DNA of 9,962 nt from NCBI GenBank assembly GCA_045223835.1, contig JBGUZS010000047.1, positions 1 to 9,962 on the forward strand, in the 5' to 3' direction. Below, piece after piece: positions 1 through 6,138 of the stretch; the stretch's first letter is position 1; each line of letters opens with the position of its first letter. The notes below the pieces were generated by a model that worked only from the letters and a program-made list of their open reading frames with translations, had not been told where the DNA came from and made no database searches. Source of the DNA: UBA1774 sp045223835. Lineage in GTDB: Bacteria > Bacillota > Clostridia > Oscillospirales > Oscillospiraceae. A program made the position numbers and the translations under genes.

Positions 1-7
1 CCAGCAA

Positions 8-25
8 GCGCGAATTTCGCGTTTT
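8..25 (+). terminator. Possible weak terminator of an upstream gene
   Basis: CGCGAA at 9-14 and TTCGCG at 16-21 are complementary and are followed at once by four T. The stem is short and its loop tight, so in practice it would be a four-pair CGCG stem with an AATTT loop. It could end transcription of a gene lying left of the window, but the T run is short. Nothing else was recognised in the first 96 bases apart from a poor promoter-like pair (TTTAAC at 23-28, GATAAC at 46-51, 17 bp apart). Confidence 0.25.
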
Positions 26-120
26 AACGTATTAGTGCAAAAGAGGATAACATACGAGGACTCCCGGATTTTTACCCGATCCCTGGGCTGAGGCGTATGG
101 ATTGCGAAAGGAGAAAAAAT

Positions 121-501
121 ATGGTTGAGCTTTCCGCTGCCGAAAAAAAGGCGATGTGCGAGGAGATGACCGCGCATCTGCCCAAGATCCGCAAGCTGCT
201 GAGTCTCACCCAGGCCGACTTGGGCAATCTCACCGGGCTGAGCCGGGTAACGATCTCCCAGATCGAAAGCGGCAAGGTCCAAATGACCTGGCTGCACCTG
301 AACGCCATCATGTTCATCTGTACCGTGAACCGCCGCAGCAAGGAGTATATCTTTGCCAACAATATCCTGGGCCCCCGGTATCTGCAGTTTGTCCAGGGGA
401 AGGATGAGAATATCCCCCCGGACTATAACGTCACGGTCCGCACGGAGATGATCAAAGCATACCAGGAAATGCTAAAAAACCAAACTCGCGTTGAGGAATA
501 A
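121..501 (+). CDS. XRE-family helix-turn-helix transcriptional regulator
   Basis: A 126-residue protein with one recognisable domain, a Cro/C1-type helix-turn-helix at roughly residues 15-70. The core LTQADLGNLTGLSRVTISQIESGK has the usual Q-x3-L turn, the SRVTIS recognition helix and the IESGK that closes the family motif. The remaining ~55 residues match nothing I recognise; they carry no metal-binding cysteine cluster and no membrane segment. It probably binds DNA as a dimer and acts as a repressor or activator of unknown targets. The ATG at 121 is chosen because AAAGGAG lies 6-10 bases upstream; a longer in-frame start at 97 lacks a comparable site. The gene stands alone, converges on the nitroreductase gene and has its own terminator. 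No target operator could be identified. The family call is firm, the biological role unknown. Confidence 0.85.
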   Translation: MVELSAAEKKAMCEEMTAHLPKIRKLLSLTQADLGNLTGLSRVTISQIESGKVQMTWLHLNAIMFICTVNRRSKEYIFANNILGPRYLQFVQGKDENIPPDYNVTVRTEMIKAYQEMLKNQTRVEE

Positions 502-511
502 TAAATAGTAT

Positions 512-549
512 GCGCCGGCCGGGCAACAAACCCGGCCGGCGCTTTTTTT
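512..549 (+). terminator. Strong intrinsic terminator after the HTH gene
   Basis: A perfect 12-bp GC-rich stem (GCGCCGGCCGGG at 512-523 with CCCGGCCGGCGC at 531-542) with a 7-base loop is followed directly by seven T (543-549). It lies 10 bases after the HTH stop codon. On the minus strand the same hairpin follows the nitroreductase gene by 37 bases and is trailed by an AT-rich but interrupted T tract, so it may also stop that transcript, less efficiently. Confidence 0.93.
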
Positions 550-586
550 GCTTCGGAATGCCCGGAGGCTTCCCGGAAGCCCCAGC

Positions 587-1117
587 TTATCCCTTCAGCT
601 CCGTATATCTGCCCTCTTTCCGGGGAGGCGCCTTGGCTTCCCCCTCCGGCCAGCCCAGGCAGAGACCCAGGGTGAAGATATCTTCTTCGCCGATGCCCAG
701 TCTCTCCCGCCAGGGCGCGCCGGCCTCGGAGCGCATAAAGTCCCGGATGCAGCCGATCATCACCGTGCCCAGGCCCAGGGACTGGGCGGCCAGGCACATA
801 TTCTCCGCCACGATGCCGGTGTCCATCTCCGTATAGGGGAAGGCCTTGGGTCCGAAGAGGAAGAAGAACACGGGGGCTTCATAGTCGAAGGGCAGCGGCC
901 GGGCGGTACGGCCGCCCGCGGCGGTAAAGTCCTCCCGCAGCTGCTTCCGCAGAGCGGGATCCCGGAGACAGACGATCCGGATCTCCTGCTCGTTCCGGGC
1001 GGTAGGCCCCCAGAGGCCGGCGTCCACCACGGCCTGGATCAGCTCCTCCGGCACTGGGTCGGACTTATACTTGCGGATGCTCCGCCGCTCCAGAATATCC
1101 TTTTGAGTCGGATTCAT
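587..1117 (-). CDS. Nitroreductase-family FMN-dependent oxidoreductase
   Basis: A 176-residue protein of the nitroreductase fold (NADH/NADPH-dependent FMN enzymes that usually work as homodimers in the cytoplasm). The signature start is RRSIRKYKSDPVPEE at residues 11-25, where the first arginines normally contact the FMN phosphate. GLWGPTARNEQEIRIV (35-49) is the usual second flavin-contacting segment. ENMCLAAQSLGLGTVMIG (105-122) is the conserved helix and glycine-rich turn, and LGLCLGWPEGEAKAPPRK (150-167) the C-terminal strand and lysine-ending motif. The length is typical of the short family members. Substrate cannot be read from sequence; quinones, nitro compounds or flavins are all possible. 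The ATG at 1117 is preceded by AAGGAGG at a good distance; longer in-frame starts would run through the promoter and parS and are rejected. It is divergent from parA and shares no operon. Confidence 0.9.
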   Translation of the reverse strand: MNPTQKDILERRSIRKYKSDPVPEELIQAVVDAGLWGPTARNEQEIRIVCLRDPALRKQLREDFTAAGGRTARPLPFDYEAPVFFFLFGPKAFPYTEMDTGIVAENMCLAAQSLGLGTVMIGCIRDFMRSEAGAPWRERLGIGEEDIFTLGLCLGWPEGEAKAPPRKEGRYTELKG

Positions 1118-1154
1118 GAATAATACCTCCTTAACGATATATTGTTCTGTCCGC

Positions 1155-1183
1155 AGTATACCAAGAGAAGAGGGCAATTGCAA
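1155..1183 (-). promoter_or_regulatory. Sigma-A-type promoter of the nitroreductase gene
   Basis: Read on the minus strand: -35 TTGCAA (1178-1183), a 17-bp spacer, then -10 TATACT (1155-1160) preceded by TGG, an extended -10. The predicted start of transcription is near 1148, giving a leader of about 30 bases with an AAGGAGG ribosome site at 1126-1132. The -35 box lies 20 bp from the first parS site. Confidence 0.85.
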
Positions 1184-1202
1184 GGGGAAAGGGGCGGAGG
1201 AC

Positions 1203-1218
1203 TGTTTCACGTGAAACA
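1203..1218. promoter_or_regulatory. parS: parS site 1, perfect palindrome (ParB binding)
   Basis: TGTTTCACGTGAAACA is a perfect 16-bp palindrome and matches the known Bacillus-type parS consensus (TGTTNCACGTGAAACA) at every position. ParB (Spo0J) nucleates here and slides outward as a CTP-dependent clamp. The site sits between the divergent nitroreductase and parA promoters, 119 bp upstream of the parA start codon. Confidence 0.96.
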
Positions 1219-1259
1219 ATCGGTAGGGAACGGGCGGGACCCGCAGCCGAAAAACAAAA

Positions 1260-1275
1260 TGTTTCACGGGAAACA
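1260..1275. promoter_or_regulatory. parS: parS site 2, one base off consensus
   Basis: TGTTTCACGGGAAACA differs from the perfect palindrome only at 1269 (G for T), and the symmetry extends one more base on each side (1259-1276). It lies exactly 57 bp from the first site in the same register, and 23 bases upstream of the parA -35 box. It is probably a weaker ParB site. Confidence 0.85.
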
Positions 1276-1298
1276 TCGGGAAATTTCCCCCCGCCCCG

Positions 1299-1327
1299 TT
1301 GAAATCTGCGGGGCATTGGGCTATACT
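1299..1327 (+). promoter_or_regulatory. Sigma-A-type promoter of parA, abutting the start codon
   Basis: TTGAAA (1299-1304), a 17-bp spacer and TATACT (1322-1327) make a near-consensus promoter. The expected transcription start is about 1334 (an A), only three bases before the parA ATG at 1337. No Shine-Dalgarno sequence fits the space, so the message would be effectively leaderless. The six genes that follow have no other clear promoter. Confidence 0.82.
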
Positions 1328-1336
1328 GTTTTCATT

Positions 1337-2107
1337 ATGGGAAAGACGATCGCATTATTCAACCAAAAGGGCGGAGTGGGGAAAACCACCACCTGCGTGA
1401 ACCTCTGCTGCGCTCTCCATGATCTGGGCTTGCGCGTCCTGATCGTGGACTGTGACCCCCAGGGCCACAGCACCTCCGGTATGGGCATCAACAAGGCCAA
1501 CGCCGCGCCGAACACCTTTCAGATGCTCCTGGAGGGGGTGCCTGCGGAAAAGGCCATCCATAAAACGCCCTACGGGGACGTGATCCCCTGCAACAAGGAT
1601 CTGTTCGGCTCCGGCCTGCTTTTGGGGGAGAAGGAGCGGCGGGAATTCGTCCTTCGGGATGCGCTGGCGTCCGTAAAGTCCGCATACGATTATCTCTTTG
1701 TGGACTGTCCCGCCCTGTTGGAGCTCCTCACCCTGAACGCCCTCTGCGCGGCGGACTCCATCCTCGTCCCGGTGCAATGCGAGTATCTTGCCCTGGAGGG
1801 GCTCAGCGAGCTGATGGGGACGATCAGAATGGTGCGGCGCACCCTGAATCCGGCTCTGGAGCTGGAGGGCGTCGTGCTCACCATGTTCGACGGCAGGACG
1901 AACCTGAGCCTTCAGGTGGCCAACGCGGTAAAGAAACACATGAAGCAATCGGTTTTCAGGACGGCCATCCCCAGGAATGTGCGGCTCAGCGAGGCCCCGA
2001 GCCACGGGATGCCCGTTCTCCGCTACGACAAAAGCTCAAGGGGGGCGGAAGCCTACCGGGAGCTGGCCAGGGAGCTGGTCGCGCGGAATCCGAAGGGAGG
2101 TGGCTGA
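1337..2107 (+). CDS. parA: ParA/Soj chromosome-partitioning ATPase
   Basis: A 256-residue ParA/MinD-family ATPase that, with ParB and parS, organises and segregates the origin region; in Bacillus its relative Soj also controls DnaA. The deviant Walker A KGGVGKTT is at residues 11-18, including the signature first lysine. The switch I segment DCDPQGH is at 38-44. The Walker B aspartate lies in YLFVDCPALLELLTLNAL (119-136), and IPRNVRLSEAPSHGMPVL (211-228) is the usual Soj C-terminal motif. The Walker B tail reads CPALLELLT where the family usually has CPPSLGLLT, a modest deviation. Length is normal and there is no N-terminal HTH extension. The ATG at 1337 is set by where homology begins and is almost at the predicted transcription start; an upstream TTG start would put both parS sites in the coding region and is implausible. 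parB begins one base after the stop codon. Confidence 0.95.
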   Translation: MGKTIALFNQKGGVGKTTTCVNLCCALHDLGLRVLIVDCDPQGHSTSGMGINKANAAPNTFQMLLEGVPAEKAIHKTPYGDVIPCNKDLFGSGLLLGEKERREFVLRDALASVKSAYDYLFVDCPALLELLTLNALCAADSILVPVQCEYLALEGLSELMGTIRMVRRTLNPALELEGVVLTMFDGRTNLSLQVANAVKKHMKQSVFRTAIPRNVRLSEAPSHGMPVLRYDKSSRGAEAYRELARELVARNPKGGG

Positions 2108-2108
2108 T

Positions 2109-2963
2109 ATGGCAAAGAAAGGACTGGGCAGCGGCCTGGACGCCCTGTTCGGCGGGGATGCGGAACGGAAGGAGGACGCGGGGCTTCTGAACCTGCCCCT
2201 CAGCAAGGTGGAGCCGGCGGCGGATCAGCCCCGGGAGCGCTTCGAGCCCGAGGCCCTGGAGGACCTGGCGGATTCCATCCGGCAGCATGGCGTGCTGCAG
2301 CCCATCGCCGTCCGGGCCCTGGGGGGCGGCTATTATCAGATCATCGCCGGGGAGCGGCGCTGGCGGGCCGCCCGGGAGGCGGGCCTGGATACGATCCCCG
2401 CCCGGGTCCTGGAGGCGGATGATCGCGCCGCCAAGGTGCTGGCCCTGGTGGAAAATCTTCAGCGGCAGGACCTGAATCCGGTGGAGCAGGCCAAGGGCCT
2501 GAACAGCCTCATGAGGGACTATGGGCTGACCCAGGAGGCGGCGGCGGAGCAGGTGGGCTTTTCCCGGCCCGCCGTGGCCAATGCCCTGCGCCTGCTGAGC
2601 CTGCCGGAGCCGGTGCTGGCCATGCTGGAGGAGGGAAGTCTCTCCGCCGGCCATGCCCGGGCGCTGCTGGCCCTGGGGGACGAGGAATCCATCTGCCGGG
2701 CGGCAGAGCTGGTGGTGAAGGAGGAGCTGAGCGTCCGGCAGACGGAAGAGCTGATCAGACGGAAGAAAGCCTCTCCGAAGAAGAAAAAGGAATCGCCCCG
2801 CAGCATCTATGTGCGCGACCTGGAGGAACGGCTGGGCAGCCATTGGAACCGGAAGGTGCGCATCGTGGAGGGAAAGCGCCGGGGCAAGCTGGAGATCGAA
2901 TACTACGGCAACGAGGATCTGGACCGCCTGCTGGCGGCCATGAACGCCTCTCTGCCGGATTGA
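2109..2963 (+). CDS. parB: ParB/Spo0J centromere-binding CTPase
   Basis: A 284-residue ParB that binds parS, loads as a CTP-gated sliding clamp and recruits SMC. The N-terminal AKKGLGSGLDALFG (2-15) is the short basic peptide that in the family stimulates ParA ATPase. The CTP-binding N domain spans about 26-120, with the GERRWRA box at 81-87 and ENLQRQDLNPVE at 115-126. A helix-turn-helix DNA-binding domain follows (about 138-165, LTQEAAAEQVGFSRPAVANALRLLSLP), then a lysine-rich linker (219-227, SPKKKKES region). The C-terminal dimerisation domain runs from about 231 to the end. All parts are complete. The ribosome site GGGAGGT (2095-2101) is 7 bases before the ATG, inside the end of parA. 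Two matching parS sites are just upstream of parA, making a full parABS module. serS follows after 13 bases. Confidence 0.96.
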   Translation: MAKKGLGSGLDALFGGDAERKEDAGLLNLPLSKVEPAADQPRERFEPEALEDLADSIRQHGVLQPIAVRALGGGYYQIIAGERRWRAAREAGLDTIPARVLEADDRAAKVLALVENLQRQDLNPVEQAKGLNSLMRDYGLTQEAAAEQVGFSRPAVANALRLLSLPEPVLAMLEEGSLSAGHARALLALGDEESICRAAELVVKEELSVRQTEELIRRKKASPKKKKESPRSIYVRDLEERLGSHWNRKVRIVEGKRRGKLEIEYYGNEDLDRLLAAMNASLPD

Positions 2964-2976
2964 GGAGAGTTCATCG

Positions 2977-4287
2977 ATGCTGGATATCAGATTTGTGCGG
3001 GAGCATCCCGAAGAGGTCCGGGAGAATATCCGCAAAAAGTTCCAGGAGCAGAAGCTGCCCCTGGTGGACGAGTTGCTGGCGCTGGATTCGGAGCTCCGGG
3101 CGGTAAAGACGGAGGCGGACGGCCTGCGGGCCAGGCGGAACAGCCTGTCCAAGCAGATCGGCGTGCTCATGGGCCAGGCGAAGAAGGACCCCGCCAAAGC
3201 CGCGGAGGCGGAGGCGGTAAAGGCCCAGGTGGCAGAGCAGGCGGCGCGTCTGGCGGAGCTGGAGGGGAAGGAGCCGGGGCTGGAGGAGGAGTTGACCAAA
3301 CGGATGATGGTCATCCCCCAGATGATCGATCCCAGCGTGCCCATCGGCCCGGATGACAGCCATAATGTGGAGGTTCAGCGCTTCGGGGATCCCCTGGTGC
3401 CGGATTTCCCCGTGCCCTATCATACGGAGATCATGGAGTCCCTGGACGGCATCGACCTGGACGCCGCCCGCCGGGTGGCGGGGAACGGCTTCTATTACCT
3501 GAAGGGGGATATCGCCCGGCTCCACAGCGCCGTGCTTTCCTATGCCCGGGATTTCATGATCGACAAGGGCTTCACCTACTATATCCCGCCCTTTATGATC
3601 CGCGCCAACGTGGTCACGGGGGTCATGTCCTTCAGCGAGATGGACGCCATGATGTACAAGATCGAAGGGGAGGACCTGTACCTGATCGGCACCAGCGAGC
3701 ACAGCATGATCGGCGCCTTCATCGATCAGATCCTGGAGGAAAAGGACCTGCCCTGCACCCGCACCAGCTATTCCCCCTGCTTCCGGAAGGAGAAGGGGGC
3801 CCACGGCATCGAGGAACGGGGGGTCTACCGCATTCACCAGTTCGAGAAGCAGGAGATGATCGTGGTCTGCAAACCCGAGGAGAGCATGGACTGGTACGAG
3901 CGCATGTGGCGGTACAGCGTGGAGCTCTTCCGGAGCATGGAGATCCCCGTGCGGCAGCTGGAATGCTGCTCCGGCGATCTGGCGGACCTGAAGGTGAAAT
4001 CCTGCGATATCGAAGCCTGGAGTCCCCGGCAGCAGAAGTATTTCGAGGTCTGCTCCTGCTCCAACCTGGGGGACGCCCAGGCCAGGCGGCTGAAGATCCG
4101 GGTCCGGGGAGCGGACGGAAAGCTGTACCTGCCCCATACCCTGAATAATACCGTGGCCGCCCCGCCCCGGATGCTCATCGCCTTCCTGGAGAACCATCTC
4201 CAGGCGGACGGCAGCATCACCATCCCCGAGGTGCTCCGGCCCTATATGGGCGGCAAGGAGCTGCTCATTCCCAAGACGGCGAAATAA
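2977..4287 (+). CDS. serS: Seryl-tRNA synthetase (class II), unusual active-site signatures
   Basis: A 436-residue cytoplasmic enzyme that charges tRNA-Ser. The N-terminal antiparallel coiled-coil arm that grips the long variable arm of the tRNA spans about residues 1-112 and is rich in Glu, Lys and Ala. The class II catalytic domain follows. GTSEHSM (238-244) is the TxE serine-binding region. Motif 2 is CFRKEKGAHG then RGVYRIHQFEKQE (268-293). HTLNNTVAAPPRMLIAFLEN (387-406) is motif 3, followed by the family-typical QADGSITIPEVLRPYMGG (409-426). Several positions depart from the usual bacterial form (TxEVP; FRSEAG..GRDTRG; HTLNGSGLAVGRT) and look closer to archaeal-type enzymes. The length fits a complete protein. 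The ATG at 2977 has GAGGAG (2962-2967) about 9 bases upstream, overlapping the parB stop. Probably an essential enzyme unless a second serS exists elsewhere. Confidence 0.93.
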   Translation: MLDIRFVREHPEEVRENIRKKFQEQKLPLVDELLALDSELRAVKTEADGLRARRNSLSKQIGVLMGQAKKDPAKAAEAEAVKAQVAEQAARLAELEGKEPGLEEELTKRMMVIPQMIDPSVPIGPDDSHNVEVQRFGDPLVPDFPVPYHTEIMESLDGIDLDAARRVAGNGFYYLKGDIARLHSAVLSYARDFMIDKGFTYYIPPFMIRANVVTGVMSFSEMDAMMYKIEGEDLYLIGTSEHSMIGAFIDQILEEKDLPCTRTSYSPCFRKEKGAHGIEERGVYRIHQFEKQEMIVVCKPEESMDWYERMWRYSVELFRSMEIPVRQLECCSGDLADLKVKSCDIEAWSPRQQKYFEVCSCSNLGDAQARRLKIRVRGADGKLYLPHTLNNTVAAPPRMLIAFLENHLQADGSITIPEVLRPYMGGKELLIPKTAK

Positions 4288-4329
4288 TTGACATATATTA
4301 GCAAAATTAAACGAAGGGAAGGAAACCAC

Positions 4330-4836
4330 ATGAAGAAAATGGCAAAAGAGTTCAAGGACTTCATCGCAAAGGGCAATGTCCTGGACATGGCGATCGGCGT
4401 CATCATCGCCGGCGCCTTCGGCAAGATCACCACCTCCGTGGTGAACGACATCCTGATGCCCGTCATCGGCGCCATCTTCGGCGGCGCGAGCCTGACGGAC
4501 ACCCTGAACATCACCCTGCGGGCCGCTGAGCTGGACGCCGCGGGCGAAGTGGTGAAGCCCGCCTGCGTGCTGGGCCTGGGGACGCTGATCACCGCGGTCA
4601 TCGATTTCCTCATCATCGCCCTCATCTGCTTCCTTATCGTGAAGGCCTTCAATAAGGCCCGGGAAAAGACGGAGGCCAAGAAGAAGGAGGCGGAAGCCGC
4701 CGCTGCCGCCGCCGCGGAGGAAGAGGCCAAGAAGCTGGCCGAGGAAGAGGCCGCCGCCGCCAAGGAGGCCCGGCTCAATGATCCCGGCGTTCAGATGCTC
4801 ATGGAGATCCGGGATCTGCTGAAGAAGCAGCAGTAA
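4330..4836 (+). CDS. mscL: Large-conductance mechanosensitive channel MscL, long C-terminal linker
   Basis: A 168-residue inner-membrane channel, known as a pentamer, that opens under membrane tension to release solutes on osmotic downshock. The family-defining start KEFKDFIAKGNVLDMAIGVI covers residues 6-25, followed by the first membrane helix (about 16-47) with its glycine/alanine-rich pore lining. A periplasmic loop (about 50-80) and second helix (about 82-107) come next. The C-terminal bundle VQMLMEIRDLLKKQQ (154-168) is intact. Between them lies an unusually long Ala/Glu/Lys-rich helical linker (about 108-150, with seven alanines in a row), making the protein longer than the ~130-150 residues usual for the family. 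The ATG at 4330 is preceded by AAGGGAAGG; the ATG three codons later is a possible alternative. It lies 42 bases after serS and 3 bases before the next gene. Confidence 0.95.
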   Translation: MKKMAKEFKDFIAKGNVLDMAIGVIIAGAFGKITTSVVNDILMPVIGAIFGGASLTDTLNITLRAAELDAAGEVVKPACVLGLGTLITAVIDFLIIALICFLIVKAFNKAREKTEAKKKEAEAAAAAAAEEEAKKLAEEEAAAAKEARLNDPGVQMLMEIRDLLKKQQ

Positions 4837-4839
4837 ACC

Positions 4840-5361
4840 ATGAAGACGCTGACGAAGGTCATCGTGTTCGCCCTGCTGGCCGTCGCGGTGGGCTTCGGCG
4901 TGCATTTCGTCCTGCGGGAAATGGGCGTGCTCATGGACCCGGACGCGGATCCCACCCAGCTGGCCGGCACCGCCATGACCAAGGCGAGAGCCATGTTCGT
5001 GGAAAAATCCGACGCGATCCAGACCCTCACCGCCGGGATCCTGGAGGAGCCCGGGCTGGAGCTCCTGGCAGGGGAGGATGGTTCCGTTTGGATGCGCAGG
5101 GGCGCGGAGGATCCGGTTCCCGCCGCCCTGGAGGACGAGGCCGCACAGGCTGCCCTTGCGGAGGTTTTCGGGGCTTACGAGGCCGGCAGCCGCGTGCTGC
5201 AGGTTCTGGTAAAGGCGGATGCGGTGCTCTTCTATACCGACTACCCCAAGGGAGGCTGCGCCGGCTTCCTCTATGAGAAGGAGCTGAACGGCACCGCCTA
5301 CTATGATTACGTGGAGCTGGTGGAGAACTGGAAGCTCTTCTACCGCATCCCCCTGAAATGA
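4840..5361 (+). CDS. Membrane-anchored protein of unknown function
   Basis: A 173-residue protein I cannot assign to a family. The first ~24 residues (MKTLTKVIVFALLAVAVGFGV) form a short basic start and one hydrophobic helix with no lipobox cysteine, so it is probably an uncleaved signal anchor with the rest outside the membrane. The remaining ~145 residues are acidic and alanine-rich, then end in an aromatic stretch (FYTDYPKGGCAGFLY, TAYYDYVELVENWKLFYRIPLK) that looks like the core of a small folded domain with strands. It starts 3 bases after mscL with no clear Shine-Dalgarno sequence, and its stop overlaps the rsmG start as ATGA, so translation is probably coupled on both sides. Position suggests a constant partner in this operon, but no function can be inferred from that. 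Confidence 0.8.
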   Translation: MKTLTKVIVFALLAVAVGFGVHFVLREMGVLMDPDADPTQLAGTAMTKARAMFVEKSDAIQTLTAGILEEPGLELLAGEDGSVWMRRGAEDPVPAALEDEAAQAALAEVFGAYEAGSRVLQVLVKADAVLFYTDYPKGGCAGFLYEKELNGTAYYDYVELVENWKLFYRIPLK

Positions 5362-6065
5362 GGGCGCTGGAGCAGACCCTGGCAGCCTGCGCCCGATCCC
5401 TGGGCGTATCCCTGCCGGAGGAGGCGCTGGAGCGCTTCCGGGTCTACTACGACCTGCTGGAGGAGCGGAACCGGGTCATGGACCTCACCGCCGTGGCGGG
5501 GGAGGAGGAGACGGCGCTCCGGCATTTCGGGGATAGTCTCACCCCCCTCCTGTGCGCCGACCTCCGGGAAAAGCGCCTGCTGGACGTGGGCTCCGGCGCG
5601 GGCTTCCCCGGCCTGCCCCTGCTTTTGGCGGAGCCCAGCCTGCGCCTGACCCTGCTGGACAGCCAAGGGAAGCGGGTGCGCTTCCTGGAGGAGCTGTGCG
5701 CCCGTCTGGGGGCGGAGGCGGAATGCCTCCAGGCCCGGGCGGAGGAGCAGGCCCTGCTGTCGGGGTACCGGGAGAGCTACGATGTGGTGACCAGCCGGGC
5801 GGTGGCGCGGCTCAGCCTCCTGGGGGAGCTGTGCATCCCCTTCCTGAAGGTGGGGGGCTGCTTCCTGGCCATGAAGGCGGAGGACTGCGGGGAGGAGCTG
5901 GAGGAAGCCCGCCCCGGGCTGGGGACCCTGGGGGGAAGGGTGGAGGCGGTGAGGGAGTTCACGGTGGGGGAGACCCGCCGGAAGATCCTGGTGATCCGCA
6001 AGCTCCGGCCCACGCCCGCGGGGTACCCAAGGAAATATGCCCGCATGGTGAAAAAGCCCTTATAA
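5358..6065 (+). CDS. rsmG: 16S rRNA (guanine-527-N7)-methyltransferase RsmG (GidB)
   Basis: A 235-residue class I SAM-dependent methyltransferase that makes m7G527 in 16S rRNA; loss of this mark gives low-level streptomycin resistance in several bacteria. The typical N-terminal part includes NRVMDLTAV (38-46, usually N-L-T-A-I) and LRHFGDSL (54-61). The SAM-binding motif I LLDVGSGAGFPGLPL is at 74-88 and the acidic end of strand 2 is TLLDSQGKR (98-106). VVTSRAVARL (143-152) is the conserved RsmG segment. The C-terminus YPRKYARMVKKPL (223-235) is the usual basic family ending. It has no ribosome site of its own; its ATG overlaps the preceding stop by ATGA, so it depends on coupled translation. 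In the classical Firmicutes origin region rsmG lies upstream of soj-spo0J; here it comes at the end of the parAB operon. Confidence 0.95.
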   Translation: MRALEQTLAACARSLGVSLPEEALERFRVYYDLLEERNRVMDLTAVAGEEETALRHFGDSLTPLLCADLREKRLLDVGSGAGFPGLPLLLAEPSLRLTLLDSQGKRVRFLEELCARLGAEAECLQARAEEQALLSGYRESYDVVTSRAVARLSLLGELCIPFLKVGGCFLAMKAEDCGEELEEARPGLGTLGGRVEAVREFTVGETRRKILVIRKLRPTPAGYPRKYARMVKKPL

Positions 6066-6076
6066 GAAGCGCAGAA

Positions 6077-6108
6077 CGCCGACGGCATCAGCCGTCGGCG
6101 CGTTTTTT
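6077..6108 (+). terminator. Intrinsic terminator closing the parA-rsmG operon
   Basis: A perfect 10-bp stem (CGCCGACGGC at 6077-6086 with GCCGTCGGCG at 6091-6100) with the four-base loop ATCA is followed after CG by six T (6103-6108). It begins 12 bases after the rsmG stop. The minus-strand side lacks a T run, so it appears to work only for the plus-strand operon. Confidence 0.92.
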
Positions 6109-6138
6109 CGACATAAATTTCGGCGGGATCCCCGGACC

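Noticed and set aside
1142..1336. N-terminal extension of ParA from an upstream in-frame TTG.
   Set aside because: It would place both parS sites and the promoter inside the coding region, has no ribosome site, and ParA homology begins at the ATG at 1337.
4288..4316. Perfect -35 hexamer TTGACA directly after the serS stop, as a possible mscL promoter.
   Set aside because: No -10-like hexamer lies 16-18 bases downstream (ACGAAG at 17 bp); the AT-rich TATATT is only one base away. It is not supported as a promoter.
1986..4905. Long open frames on the minus strand, antisense to parB, serS and mscL (over 450 and 640 codons).
   Set aside because: They are mirror images of GC-rich genes on the plus strand, lack ribosome sites and show low-complexity His/Leu/Gln/Gly-rich composition with no recognisable domain.
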